NCBI GenBank assembly: GCA_002005505.1
Contig: MVGU01001139.1
Coordinates: 35,001-99,000 of the forward strand
DNA length: 64,000 nt
Reading direction: 5' to 3'
Origin: Botryococcus braunii
Taxonomy: Eukaryota; Chlorophyta; Trebouxiophyceae
This document shows, in pieces, positions 1 to 13,080 of the stretch. The notes beneath the pieces were generated by a model. The model had not been told where the DNA came from. It worked only from the letters and a program-made list of their open reading frames with translations, and did not search any database. Position 1 is the first letter of the stretch. Every line of letters starts with the position of its first letter. The position numbers and the translations under genes were made by a program.

Positions 1-554
1 GTGAAATTTTCTTCTTCTCAGCAAATATGACCGCTGGAGAAGGAGTCCTGCCGTCTTTGTCAAATCAGGTGTGTCGTCCCTGCCGTGCATCCCCTCCGAA
101 TGTTACTCGGAGCCCTGCCTTTGCCGTTAAGAGCCCTGCCAAAATAAATTTCAAATTTTCAATATTTCGGGATGCCTTACCTGGATAATGTGCTTGCTAA
201 GGGGGACATTCGTTGTGTTGTCACCTCTCTTATCATCGAAAACTTAAATACCGTGCGGGCCTGAATTCAAACATGCCAGATATTTTAAAATTTATTACAA
301 CAACGCGATCATATATCCGTGTTTGATTAGGTTTCTTGAGGGCAACTGCCGTGCTGGATACGAGTGACTGCACGGTCTTCTCACAATTGACAATGTTGTT
401 GAAACGATGTTGGAACCGGTTTTACGATTTTCAAGCTGTTGATGAGCTTGATGAAGCTTGTTTTGCGTTCCGACAGACCCGAAACACGAGTTTTTACGGA
501 TTTCGAGGTGACAAGGAACACGTGTGTACACTACCTGCCCAGGAACAAGGTCAG

Positions 555-1130
555 GATGTTCCCGGAGAAGCGAAAAGTTTGTTTACAAGCATTGTGGACA
601 CGAGTGAGGGGGCATTACAAAGATTTGCTCCTGTTTCCCGTATATGTCAACATGTTTGTGGTCTCCACTTCTATGCCCACGACATGACACGTCAGGTACG
701 GCGCTATGCATGCTGACATCAAGGGCACAGAAGCCTCCCAAATGGCATTGTTCACGTTCAATGAGAAGCAATACTCGTGATTGATACACTACTGATGGGG
801 TTGAAGATCTGATTTAGCTGTTTTGGCACACTAGGTTCAAGTAGCTATAGCGCTGCATGCAATACCGCAGGCATCCATCTTGTGTCAGAATAACAAATCC
901 TCTGCATGTGCAAATGTTTTGTTTTGCCAAAGCTACTATAGATTAGTTTTTGCTCTGTTTTGAAGGGCGCAAACTTGTTCGCTGGGTTGGAAGTGACGCA
1001 TGCAGGCCCAAAATACATGGGTTTGAGGCCAGTGACCCCTCACACTGTTTGCCTGCTTACAATTGCTTGCACTGTCCTCTTTATCAGCATGACAATCAAA
1101 GGTTTTGATTGGCAATGCCCCCCCCCCCCT

Positions 1131-1186
<56 letters not shown>

Positions 1187-1202
1187 TCTCTCTCTCTCTC
1201 TG

Positions 1203-1273
<71 letters not shown>

Positions 1274-4200
1274 GTGTGCGTGCGTGTGTGTGTGTGTGTC
1301 TCTGTGTGTGTGTGTGTGTGTGTGTCTGTGTGTGTGTCCCCGCGCGAACGTGTGCACATGTGTGTTTGTTTGCTCCTGGTTGTTCACCTCAAACAGTTGC
1401 CAAAGGTGACTACAGGCAGGTCCCTGTTTGGGAGACCACCTATGCCCAGCAACGCTACCTTGCAATTTTGATACTTGAACATGGGCAGACTTAAATCTGT
1501 GTGGCGCAGGGCTTTGATGGTATGTAAAGGGCATGCTGACATACGCAATCTTTGTACGCTTATATAGAAGCATACACATATCTTACAAATATACTAATAT
1601 AGTTATGTGATGCATGGCAATCCCATCGTCATGGCCTTGGTCAGCCACAGAAACCCAGTAGATGCATGTGCAGCATGCTTGCACAAGTGGCCCATTAGTC
1701 TGTATGCCCAGCATAAACTATCGTTGTGATTGGGGGTGTGCGCAAGGTGGAAGCTCACCACTACTGTACCCACGTGAATGAGGACTTCAGGCAGTGCATC
1801 ATCTTTGACAGAGACGACAAAAATGCCCGCTTGATTGGCATTGAGTACATCATCAGCCGCCGTCTCTTTGAACAGCTGCCAGAGGAGGAAAAGAAATACT
1901 GGCATTCTCACCAGTACGAGGCAAGCCATGTGGAATCCACATGTGTACTTCCATGAAGGCACACGCCACCTGTCTAAGCATAGGCCTAGCTTCCGCTGTC
2001 CTTGTATACATGTGTGTCCACCATTGCCTAAAGCTAAAAGAGGATTTTGTAGCTGCTGCCCCTAAAGAGAGAGCACACTATATTTTACTTACAATTATGG
2101 TCAAGTTATCGAGACTTGGTCTCATGGGTGTCCACAATCATTTTCGAGCTACAGCCCCTATAGACAGTGTGCAGTGTAATCATTTGTAAGTAGTAGCTAC
2201 TTTGAAAGACTTGGGTCCATGTGGCACCAGATGCACTTGGACACTGTGCCATCATTCTAACCATTTACCAGATGCACTTGGACACGTCTGCTTCTGGGCA
2301 CTGTGCCCATCATTCTAACCATTTATAAAGACATTTTAATTAAAGACTGTGATCATGCTTGGTGCCTCCAATGTGCCGGATTCATGTACGGTTAGGATAT
2401 TTCCCCCCCCCTCTTTTTATTGTCCCTCCACATGTCTGGAGTTTTTCACTGCTACCTTTACTATCCGGCCCCTAGATACCGCGTACCCGCATGGCGGATT
2501 CATGGTGTGCGGTTAGGATAGGCTTCGCTCTTTATCCTGAAGTGGCATGTGCGTTGACTGGCCACCCGACCAATTTGATGCTTTTATGGTCTTGGACATT
2601 AATGTCTCTGGTGCCCATGGACAGGAGACATGAGCAGGATTGCGATCTGTACAGCTTATACCACTTCTGTACATGTGGACCGATCAAGAAGCGCGTGCAT
2701 GTTGCACAGGTACTGTCGGGAATGCTGATAGCACCCAGGGTGCCACGAGTTGCGGAGACTCTGGAGATGAACACGTTGGTGGACACATACGGCAAGACGT
2801 GGCACACCTGGCAAGTAGACCGGGGCGACGAACTTCCCTTCGGTACGCTCTGCACGAACCTTGAATTCAGATTTGAGCCCTTGGTACATACTATTCTTGG
2901 CATTCATGACCCCACACGCATATCATGATGCAAACTGTTCCGTGGTGAATGTGACATATTTGTATGTGTGCTAATAATTAAACCGTGTTGTACATGCATG
3001 TACAACATGTACATGTACATATGTATACTAGTGCACCTCTGTACATGTGCGTAGTGCCACTTGGGGCTTTGCCATGCGCATGCATGGCCATGGCTACTTG
3101 AAGACGAGGACCTCATATCCTTCTATATATAGTGTGGAAACATGTTTCCCCTACATGTATAGAAGCATCTGTGGTCCTCGTTTTCAAGTAGCCATGCCCA
3201 TTCATGCGCACGGCAAACTGTACATTTATCATTAACCATTTGCTGTCCTTCACGCATCTGGTAATGTAGCGGCTCCTTCTTCACAGGTCCTTCTATGTTA
3301 AGATCGTCCATCATGATATCAATATTTGGAGTCCTTCACGAACCTTTCATATAGCTACCATAGTGGCTCCTTCGAAAACTCTTGAGGGCCCTGCAGTGTA
3401 GCCTCAAGTTTTTCGCCATGCACGTTTTGCTGTGTCATTCCTGGAGTCACTTGTGAGCAGCACCTTATTTGTAGAAATCTTTTTAGACGATGGTTTAGAT
3501 TGTCAGGCCTTACACGTGTTTAGTGTCATTCCTGAAGTCGCTCGTGAGCCGCACGTGCTCAAAGTGCTGCAGTTCTGGAGTCGCATCATGCGACTGGCAT
3601 GCTCAAGTTACTGCATTTCCTGGAGAGTCGCATGTGAGCAGCACGTGCACGTGCTATATTTCCATGCATACATCACGAGCTGGTTGAGCCGGGGCCCCTT
3701 ATGGAGGAAGGGCAATCACTACTTTTCAGAAAAAGCCCCTTCAAGCGTAAAAAGCAGCACAGTGGGACAGTGAATTGCATATATGACGCGTTTATGCAAA
3801 AGCACATATGACAATGCCCTCTTATAATTGCACATATATAATGCGTATATACAAGAGCACATATGACAATGCCCTTACCTTTTACAAGCGTCCCATCCTT
3901 GTGCACATATGTGCTAGCAAGAACGTGCATACACTAGCAAACGCCTCCCCCCACCCACCCCTTGTGCAAGGACGTCCCGCCATTGTGCTTGCTCGTGTGC
4001 GGGAATAGGTTTAACCTTGCCTTCACAAGGAAGTTCTTTCACTTGCCCGTTGCGGCATGTCAGCATTTGCCTGAGGATGCGCTGCATCTGCTTCGTTATT
4101 TCCATGAAGAACATTCCCATCCGTTTTTGCAGCTGCCGCAAATCTTGTGTCTTTGAATGTTGCGTGACGCCGGCGACGGCTCCTACTGCTTGAGCCCTAA

Positions 4201-5366
4201 CGCAACAACTTTTCGCCTGAGATTGTACGCAAATTTATAAGCGCAAAATGCATGGTACTGCCTGTGGTACGGCAGTTCGTGCAGACTGGTACCGGTTGGT
4301 ATGCCTTCTAGAGATCTATCTGAGATAGATCGTTTGCTACAACACATTTGATATCTCGAGGTGCCCCTTAGACGTTCCAAATTGAGCCAATTTACGGTAG
4401 CTTGGCCCGACATCACACTCACAGTGGGTCAGCAGGCTTAAAAGACCCAAACGTTCAATGTGAGAAATTGTTCTTGAATTACTTATATGAGCGCTCTGTA
4501 TAGGATGCATACATATGTATTGGACGCAAGGCCTGTATTACTGGCACATTGCGATATCGCCACCCGGTCAACCCCCCCCCCCCCCACCCCCCAAAACAAA
4601 AGAAGTCGAACTTAAAAGTCAAGCTTGAGCTCCTCCGGGAGGGTCCTACATCGTGCTTGCAGTAGCAGCACTTGACTTTAAACTTTACAAAATTCCAACC
4701 CCCTCAGGCCCCGTCTCTCCTCCCCCCTGAACCCCTAGCTCTCTTGCATACAAATGCAAGCGGCGGCGGTTCTTAGAAGGGTTCCAGATTTCTACACAAG
4801 TCCAATCCAGCCAAATTCCACAAAACTCCAATTGACTTGACTCGGGATTCCTGCCTCAGGCGCACTGAAGTACATGTACACTGAACCTGCCCATGGAATT
4901 TGATGTACATCCGTTGTACATGTGTGTACTACAAATGTACAGTAAGAGGGCATCCGCATTGCTGCTCGGCCAAGTAATTGCGGTGCTCGAAGGAGGAGAA
5001 ACGAGCAATCAAGTACGAGCACGAGCAACAACTTCAGAGTGCTCAGAATCGCGCGATCAGCAATGGGGATGCCCTCTAATGTACAGTAGCTGGCATTGCC
5101 CTAGTAATAGTGGGCAGCGGGCATGGGCAGGGCCTCCCCAGCTCATGATGGCCTTCACGGACGACAATCAGCTTAACTGGGACCTTCTGGATGACCGTGA
5201 CAAGCGTTACGGTACCTCAACACTGGAGTTACGAGAGCACCGCCAGGCCGCCGTGAAGAAGCCCGAATCCAAAGCACGTGGGTCCGACATTTGGGAGGAA
5301 GCTGGGCGTTCCTTCCAGACCAGCATGGAGGAAGTTGACCTCAAACTCAACACCGAAGCGTCCTAG
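555..5366 (+). CDS. Oil-body-associated protein (DUF1264 family), split gene
   Basis: Exons: about 555-695, 1747-1920, 2710-2842 and 5131-5366 (stop TAG 5364-5366). The intron phases 0, 0 and 1 agree. The exons read in order [20 protein letters not shown], then [17 protein letters not shown] and the [19 protein letters not shown] block with WHSHQYE, then [15 protein letters not shown] and [18 protein letters not shown], then [20 protein letters not shown]. This is the whole DUF1264 core as known from plant oil-body-associated proteins, which are linked to lipid droplets; the exact biochemical role is not settled. About 227 residues are modelled, close to the usual 220-250. The first exon is in an open frame from 336 and the initiator Met is not certain; I placed its start after the AG at 553-554, so another 5' exon is possible. 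Intron 2 starts with GC (GAG|GCAAGC at 1921), not GT. Confidence 0.88.
1135..1341. repeat. Compound (CT)n(GT)n microsatellite
   Basis: Interrupted CT dinucleotides to about 1268, then GT to 1341, preceded by a C-run. Lies in intron 1 of the DUF1264 gene. Confidence 0.97.
2225..2330. repeat. Two-copy ~55-bp tandem duplication
   Basis: CAGATGCACTTGGACAC ... CATTCTAACCATTTA occurs twice in intron 2 of the DUF1264 gene. Confidence 0.75.
3070..3215. repeat. Hairpin-forming inverted repeat (MITE-like)
   Basis: About 58-bp arms at 3073-3130 and about 3158-3212, sharing CATGGCTACTTGAAGACGAG and its inverted mate CTCGTTTTCAAGTAGCCATG, with a ~30-bp loop. It lies in intron 3 of the DUF1264 gene, next to a run of TGTACATG palindromes at 2988-3050. 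Confidence 0.75.
3425..3875. repeat. Degenerate tandem repeats in DUF1264 intron 3
   Basis: About three copies of a ~95-bp unit (CATTCCTGGAGTC ... GTGAGCAGCAC) at 3430-3650, then two copies of a ~60-bp unit (AGCACATATGACAATGCCCT) at about 3800-3875. The rest of the intron to 5130 has a C-run at 4568-4585 and nothing else recognised. Confidence 0.65.
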
Positions 5367-5785
5367 GAACCGTTCCTGTGGACATATTGACTTCCGGGAT
5401 CCCGTTTGTAGGCGCACCGAGTTACCTTGAGGAATGAGGGAGCCTCGGGGAAAGCATTCGAGATCACTCCTATGCCCTTGGTGTATACTTGCGAGTATAC
5501 GTATACGCGGACAAGCACGTGTTGTCTACCAATTGGTTCTATGCAAGATATGCAGGTTATAGGATGGTTTTGTCACATATGTAAGTACGTGATGTATACA
5601 ACACACAAGTATATATGTGTTCAACCATCGTTTACACATGTGCCACAGAGAAACACCATTCAATCATTATCCCATGTGATATCAGCTTAAACCGACGATG
5701 ATATCACGGAGTCCATGATTTTTGGATTCATCCGGATGCTCTCAATCACTAAAGTGTAGCACAGCTTTGTTGCTTGGAATCGGAA
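5367..5785. other. No recognised feature downstream of the DUF1264 gene
   Basis: 3' flank of the gene. Presumably contains its untranslated region and end; no clear polyadenylation signal or coding stretch stood out. Confidence 0.4.
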
Positions 5786-6333
5786 ATGCGGCGACGTCAG
5801 TTGAGGCCATCCCATCAATTGAGGGTAACGGGGGGGGGGGGGGAATTTTAAGACCTGTAAGGAGCATTGTTGTTTTCTGGATGACAGTACCCCACTCCAT
5901 CTGCCTACTCACAAAGGCGTGTCTTCCCGCCTCTCCCCCCCCCCCCCCCGGGGGGATGGGGGGAGGGTCGTTTTGAACGACTATAATTGCACGCGTTGAA
6001 GTCTACACGTTTATTGACACCGGCCAGGGGGTTGGTTGCGGAGCTCCCTTGCTTAACAAATGCGGCGACGTCAGTTCGAGGCCATCCCATCAATTGAGGG
6101 GGGGGGGGGGGGCAAACTTAAGACCTGTAAGGAGCATTGTTGTTTTCTTGATGACAATACCCCACTCCATCTGCCTACTCACAAAGGCGTGTCTTCCCGT
6201 CTCTTCCCCCCCCCCCTTTTCCCGGGGGGATGGGGGGAGGGTCGTTTTGAACGACTATAATTGCACGCGTTGAAGTCTACACGTTTTTTGACACCGGCCA
6301 GGGGGCCGGTTGCGGAGCTCCCTTCCTTTGCAA
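5786..6333. repeat. Two-copy tandem duplication, 274-bp unit
   Basis: 5786-6059 and 6060-6333 are near-identical. Each begins ATGCGGCGACGTCAGTT, contains a G-run, the stretch AGACCTGTAAGGAGCATTG, a C-run next to a G-run, and ends with GACACCGGCCAGGGGG and GCGGAGCTCCCTT. The homopolymer runs differ in length. Confidence 0.9.
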
Positions 6334-7455
6334 ATGCTCACCCGCTAGGCATCTCCCTGTCTGCCTTGTCAAGAGTAAGCCTCCGATCTCAGCCTCTTAC
6401 ACAAGCTGCTGGTCGGGGCATCGTTGTGTTTATGTCCTTCTGGTAGATTCTTCTGGTGTCATTGTGAGGCCATTGCCGGGGTACAATTTTGGCCATTTGT
6501 ACGCTTTGAAGGTACAGCTGCAAGTCAAAAAGGGGGGGGGGTGTGTTTCCAGAAATGAGCCCCCTAGCGAAGGAAGGCCATGTTCCTAGGCACACCGGTG
6601 TACCCCTGTACCCCGGGTACTCCTTACCCTGGGTACCCGCCCCAGTATCTCGTTCAATTACGGTGGACTGAGCACGGTTATGACCGCACCGAAAGTGACG
6701 CTCTAGGATTCAAAGTACCATTGAAGTCCGCTCGACCGGTACAAGCTAACACAGAATGAAGCAAACGTGAAACATATGTCAGTGACAGAAACGCGTCCAT
6801 GTTCAACATTAGAGCGTCAGTCTTGCACGGTGGCAAGCTCTTCGCAAGGCAACCGTGTTCAGGTGCCGGCATTGGGCACGTTTAGATAGAGGCCTTTGCT
6901 CGTCGAACAACAAAAGTGCTGAAGTAGCTATCATTCTGAGCGAGCGCTTGAATGATTTTATTGCTGGTGAAGAGGACCGATGTTGCTGTACTTTTACTAC
7001 CAGTAACGTAATTATCTGGGAAGTCCTTCAAGAAGCCGCATAGTCGCATTCAAAGCAACCTACAACTGTTGCTACGGGCCGAACGACGATAGAGAAAAAC
7101 TCGACATTACAAATCCCGCCGGCACGGAGGTAGTTAAACGCAGAAAGAAACTGGAAATGGGAGAAGGCCTGAAAGTTGCAACCAATTGGGTGCATTTAAG
7201 AGCTACAATATATTTCGAAATATAAATATGGTTGAACGTCGAGTTTATGAGGTGTGTAAAACAAACTCGCAACCCTGATGAAAACTTTGAGTTGTTTGTA
7301 GCACAGACCTAGTCATGCACTGCTCCTGCTCAAACCAACGGAATTGTTATCTTGTGTGGTTTCGTATCTTAAATACGTGTTGGAGGCCACACACTACTTG
7401 ACGGCCTGATGGCATATTCCACCTCAACCTATTAGCGGACACTGTTCACATGTAG

Positions 7456-8600
7456 GTGAGACATTTAGAATTCCTCAGGGGAACCCCTCAATCACACATA
7501 AAACCTTGGTTATTGGATGAGTGCAAAAATGCTGCACTGAAATCTTTTTTTCAAGGAAAAGATAATGCTACTATCCTCAAGCAAAACCACGAGCGTGTGG
7601 CTTTTGAAATTCAAGCATCACGCAGTTTTGCTACAACGAAAGAAGCCCTTTACGCCATCCATCACCCAAGGTCAGGCATCCCCTTCCGAAAGACTATTGC
7701 CTTGACGACAAAGACCTCGCTTGGATGAGGAGTAGACCCGCTTAGTGTACATGCAACTTACATCAAAATGCTGCTTAATGTGTACGATCGTTCGTGGCAA
7801 AGGGGCATTATCAGTGGTCCTATGTCAGGAACAACAAGCCGGATTAAACCAAGCAATCATGGTTTCCCTAATGACAGGATGGCAAATAAACATGATTTAA
7901 AAAATATAGCAATGGAGGAGCAGTTTTAATGGATGCCACATCTGGCACAAGCTGTAACAGGAATAGTCGCGTGTTGTAGGAAAATGACCGGACCACGAGG
8001 ATTTGGACCTCCATAAAGGTCCCTTCGTGAGTTATGTTCCTCCACGCCAAGACGTGGCTACTTCACGCGCCAAGGGAGTGACCCCTTACTTGACAAGGCG
8101 CATTGGCGATGGAGACAGGGACACACTTAGAACACGATAGAATAAGGCTTTGGCAGAGGAAGGACCGGGCCGGACTGGACGGGTACTGAGGTGGAGCCCA
8201 AAGAACTTGTAACCATTGGCCGCATCCCTTGGCCGTTTCTACTGTATCACAAGGCGTTCAATAGGTAAGGCGTTGATTTTATGCCGGTCTTACGTGACCA
8301 GTTCATCTTACCACGACCAAAATAGGTGATGTGAAAAAACATTGTGGTTGATGTGGGGTCTGTAACAGTTGAATGTGATTGCACTTTCCCCTCTTCACAT
8401 TAGTGGAAATTGATGAGCATCAAAATGGAATTCCCGTTGCATGGACAATCCCCGATAGTCAAACTGGCAGCAACATTGCAAGGTGGCTCAAAGCAATCAT
8501 CAGCGCCATACGAAAAGCGATGTCCCAACTGGGAGCCGGGTTGCTTCTTGGCTGATAATTGCGATGCTGAATACAATGCAATAAGCTTAAGGTGAGATCT
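7456..8600 (+). pseudogene. Decayed MULE-type transposase, left arm of inverted repeat
   Basis: The + strand frame from 7456 reads HIKPWLLDECKNAALKSFFQ and an Ala/Glu-rich stretch to SGIPF, then shifts and stops at 7726. Downstream, near 8400-8500, another frame gives EIDEHQNGIPVAWTI and NIARWLKAIISAI; a third frame then gives WEPGCFLADNCDAEYNAI. The DEHQNGIPVAWT block followed by a C-F-x-x-D-x-x-x-A-E-x-N-A-I block matches the core of MULE-like transposases in plants and algae, where the acidic residues are catalytic. Frameshifts and stops show it is dead. The matching copy in the right arm keeps some of the frame better. Confidence 0.6.
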
Positions 8601-8739
8601 CTAGAGTACTTAGGTCATCTGCCTTGCTAGGGGTTGTACAACCATAAGGGGAGATCTCTAGAGCCCTTAGCTCAATTGCCTTGCTAGGGGTAGTACAACC
8701 GGGTACCCCTAGCAAGGCAGCTGACCTAAGTACTGGAGA

Positions 8740-9560
8740 TCTCACCTTAATGCATTATATTCAGCATCGCAACTATCCACCAAGAAGCAACCAGGCTCCC
8801 AAATGGGACATCGCTTTTCGTATGGCGCTGATGATTGCTTTGAGCCACCTTGCAATGTTGCTGCCAGTTTGACTATCGGAGATTGTCCATGCAACGGGAA
8901 TCCCAATTTGATGCTCAACAATTACCATCAATGTGAAGAGGGGAAACTGTAATCACATTCAACTGTTACAGACCCCACATCAACCACAATATTGTTTCAC
9001 AACACCTATTTTGGTCGTGGTAAGATGAACTGGTCACGTAAGACCGGGATAAAATCAACGCCTTACCTTTTGGACGCTTGTGCCAGATGTGGCATCCAAT
9101 AAAACTGCTCCACCATGGCCATACTTTTACAATCATGTCATTGTGGAAACCATGAATGCTTGGCTGAATGCCGCTTGTTGCTCCTGGTATAAGACCATTG
9201 ATCTATGCTTCTTTGCCACGAGCAATCGTACACATGAGAAGCATTTGGATGTAAGTTCCATGCACACTTATCGAGTCTACGCCTCATCCAATCGAGGTCT
9301 TTGTCGTTAACGCGATAGTCCCTCGGCACAGCAATGCCTGACTCTGGGTGATGGATGGCATCAAGGGCTTCTTTCGTTGTAGCAAAGCTGTGTGATGCTT
9401 GAATTTCATAAGCCTCACGTTCCTGGTTTTCCTTATGGATAGTATCACAATCTTTTCCTTGAAAAAGGGATTTCAGTGCAGCTTTTTTGCACTCATCTGA
9501 TAGCGAAGGTTTTTTCTGTGTGATTGCATGGTTCCCCTTAGGAATTCACATGTCTCACCT
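8740..9560 (-). pseudogene. Decayed MULE-type transposase, right arm of inverted repeat
   Basis: Mirror copy of the left-arm element. On the - strand, from about 9560 downwards, it reads SDECKKAALKSLFQGKDCDT, then SFATTKEALDAIHHPESGIA without the left copy's frameshift, continuing into RVNDKDLDWMRRRLDKCAWN up to a stop near 9138. The VEHQIGIPVAWTI and CFLVDSCDAEYNA blocks follow near 8900 and 8770 in separate frames. Relative to the left arm it lacks about 300 bp (the left arm's 7949-8249). Confidence 0.58.
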
Positions 9561-10430
9561 ACATGTGAACAGTGTCAGCAAATAGGTTGGGGCGGAATAT
9601 GCCATCAAGCCATCAAGTGGTGTGAGGCCTTCAAGACGTATTTGAGATACGAAACCACACAAGACAACAATTCAGTTGGTTTTAGCAGGAGCAGTGCATG
9701 ACAAGTTCTCTATGATTGAACAACTCAAATCATTCAACAGGGTTGCGGGTTTGCGTTAGACACCTTATGAACTCGAAGTTCAACAATATTTCTATTTTTG
9801 AAATAGATTATAGCTCTAAAATGCGCCCAACTTTCAGGCCTTTTTCCATTTCCAGTTTCTTTCTGAGTTTACCTTCCTAAGCTGCGGCAGGGTTTGTAAT
9901 GTTGAATTCTTCTCTGTCGTCGTTCGGCCCATAGCAACAGTTGTAGGTTGCTTAGAATGTGACTACGCGGTTTCTTGAAGGACTTGCTAGATGACTAACA
10001 ACGTTACCGGTGGTAAAAGTACAGGAACATCGGTCCTCTTCACCAATAATAAAATCATTCAACCTCTCGCTAGGGATGATGGCTACTTCAGCATTTTTGT
10101 TGTTCGACCAACAAAGATCGCTATGACTAAACTTGCCCAACCTGCCGGCACCTGAAGCTTGCCACCGTGCAAGACGGGCGCTCTAATGTTGAATATGAAC
10201 TCGTTTTCGTCATTGAGGTCTATTTCCCGTTTGCTTCATTCTATGTTAAGCGCGTGCCGGTCGAGCGGACTGCACTGGTACTTTGAAAATCTAGAGCGTC
10301 ACTTTCGGTGCGGTCAGTACCGTGCTCGGCCCACCGTAGTTGAAAGAGATACTGGGGCGGGCATACACCGGTGTAACCCAGTACCCTGGGTACCCCTCGC
10401 CCGTGGATATTTCTATACTGCGGGTACCCC

Positions 10431-13080
10431 TATGTCCCGTGTGCCCCTACGCCCCATGCACACCTCCATGCATTGTGTGGGTCGCACTTCCATGCCGCCG
10501 GAAGAATTCTGATTGTTCACGAGCTGTTCCTGAATAGGTTTGCAAGGCTCTTGTCGCAAACTGCAATTTCTTTCTGCTGCCAACAGTGGAGAGGTCGCAG
10601 CTTGTGGCACCCCACCTACAGGGAGAAATAGACAGATTGGGAGCGGGAGGGACGAAGGGTTTCTGGAGGTTGAGAGTCGACTCCGTTATGATAGGCACCT
10701 TTTGAAGGAACTGGTCGCGATGGAGCTATTGGGTATGCTTTGACTGTCCCCTGCCCGAAAAGGGCTTGTTCAAGGAGTATCAGTGTTTTAAGAATGCCCC
10801 TCAGCTGGAGCTCCCTTTTCCAAAGCTTTCTACATTTGCGCCACCTCCTACCACACATTTTGGCAAGTCGCCGCGACTCTTCACCCCTTGCAGGCTCCCG
10901 TTGCGGTCCAACAGTTAGAGGCTCACAGAATCCACGGTTGGTGCGAGCGCCCCTTGCTCTCCAGATAGTCAAAGTTAGATGCATTAATTCCATCTAAGAA
11001 ATACATATTTTTGTTTTTTTTGGGGGGGGGGGGGGATCTCTGGAGCGCTCGAGCTTTTGGTGGCTCGAGCTCGAGCTTCCGGCATCCCCTGCTTCATCTT
11101 CTGGTATTTCATTCTTTCCTGTTGATGGCGTCTCCAGCATCCCCTTCTGATCTTCAACACATCCCGTTGGAAGGATCCCTTGCACCCCATTCTGAGCTTT
11201 CGCTACTTTTGAACCCCCTTCCGATGACTTGCTATGTTTCCCCACCCGCTGATCCCTTTGGACACTCGCAGATCTCCTTCAACCCCCGCAGATCCCCTTA
11301 ACAAGCACTCAATTCAGGGCAAGCATCATATCGCATGCATCTTACTTTACAACTTGAAGCTTGAAGAAACTCAATTGCAACTGCGAGTCAAACTTCAAGC
11401 AATTGCGACCTCATTGGCAACCTCAGCTCTGCAGCGCTGCAGCAGTCAAACAGCTCTGCAGAAGACCATCTCACGAAACTCGGTTCGGGCTCTAGCCAAG
11501 AAGCCCGCATGGATCTCCCAATAACGGCAATCCTGCAATAATAATTAAAATAGGGGAAAGGAAATGCTTTTTGCCCGGGCCCCCAACAGCGCAAGCGGGC
11601 TAAAATAAAATGCTGCGACCCTCAATAACACAGCCAATAAACAGCCGACTCTTGTGGCAAGTACCCTGCCTTGCCTTGAAGCCATGCACACTGCCCCTCG
11701 CTTCACCTCACGGCTGATGGATCCTTCCATCCTACGAGCGCAATCTGCCAAACGGGCAGCCATGAAACATTGATCGTAACTGCCAAAATAAAAGACATCC
11801 GCCCCTGCCAGGCCAAACAGGTGCACGGTCTCGCATATATAGTGCCGGCTTATGCACGAAGCGGTCTTTGTGTTTGAAGGGCCCCACTAAAATTCGTGAT
11901 CAAAACTACTGGCAGCAGCGAGGCCATGATTTAACATGCTCCCCGACTTCACACCGTTCGCACACATTCTCTGTCAAGAGTCAGCAATGTACAGGTTCTA
12001 ATGTCTGATGCCTGATTGGATCCTCAGGCGGTCTAAGACCCGGCCGTTGTTCCTTTATGGCTCAACGCTGCACAAAATCTTGAAAAGGGGGGGGGGGGGG
12101 GGAGCATATCCAACATGGAGCAGGCTCTCCTATCTTGCGACCCCTCGATGAACTCAATTTGAAACGCATCCACCTCCTGCACCGTTCGCGTGCCTGATCA
12201 GAACACGCGCCTGAGTGCTCCGGTCAGCAGAGACAACGCTGCAGCATGGCTTCTGGACCAACGGAGCTACCTTGCGGAGGTGCTGAGGAACGTTCCAGAT
12301 CTGATTCTAGAAAGCTAGCTACGAGCGCACAGCTCAGTTTTTCTTCAGACAAAACGAACTCTTGCTACTCTCTAAAACAATAAAAGTATGGGGCGGGCGC
12401 TATGCTCAGGCTCAGGAGCAGCGTCACAGAACCCCATGGCAGTGTGGGCCACTATTCCTCAGGCACACCGATGTTCCTCTTGATCCGCTTTGCAATGTTA
12501 CCATTGATCCGCTTTCAAAGTTTACAATCGTTTCGTGTCCAGCACTAACACAGGGGAGCCTCGATTTCGCTCTACAACTTCCGATCGAAAGACGTGTTGT
12601 ACAAAAATCTTTGTACCATGGCTTCGAAACCCATTCTCTCTGACCTGGGCTCATCCTCCGATCAGTCCCAGACGATTTCCCTCCTAACCCGGATTTTCCT
12701 TTCTGAACCGCATGCAGAAAGGAGGTCAGGGGCCCACTCAGGTGGCGCCTCTGGTGCTTGAAGACGTGATACAGCCGACGTTGCTGACGTGGCCCCCAGC
12801 CATTCAGACAACGAAGAAAGGGTGAAACCCAGACCTCAATTGGGGTTCGTTTGATTCCTAGTTCACACACAAGTCGTACATCTGTGCTGAATAACTCTCT
12901 CCCCATCCAGCTTCCTGGGCACAGAAAATGGGTTGGGTACACGAGCTGAAACGTCTGCATCTTTGACTTCAAAACCATGATACGTACTGATTGCCCAAGG
13001 TGCAGATCTACGACATCTTCACCCCCTTTCTAAAGTATCGCACTCAAGCAGTCTTGTAGATGGTCTCTGACAGGGTACCA
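10431..13080. other. No recognised gene; G-runs and one unexplained 184-codon frame
   Basis: Contains G-runs at about 11020-11035 and 12085-12103. A - strand frame at 12978-12424 stays open for 184 codons but shows no domain or composition that I can tie to a family and has no splice partners. I see no RNA gene here. Confidence 0.4.

Larger units (their letters stand above)
6590..10430. mobile_element. Large inverted-repeat (foldback-like) element
   Basis: Sequence from about 6600 to 8702 reappears as the reverse complement from about 8703 to 10,400. Matching landmarks are CCGCCCCAGTATCTC near 6640 with its mirror near 10,350, the block encoding SERLNDFI near 6940/10,060, the transposase blocks, and the AGATCTC/CCTTGCTAGGGG motifs beside the centre. 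Arms are diverged but alignable; the right arm has a ~300 bp gap. The centre also carries a short direct duplication (two copies of a ~55-bp AGATCTCTAGAG...GTACAACC unit at about 8593-8702) before the mirrored copy. This looks like two head-to-head copies of a MULE-related element or a foldback derivative. No target-site duplication could be fixed by eye. Confidence 0.75.

Noticed and set aside
12424..12978. 184-codon - strand open frame
   Set aside because: No recognisable family, signal or exon partner; length is within chance for a window of this size and GC content. Kept only as a note.
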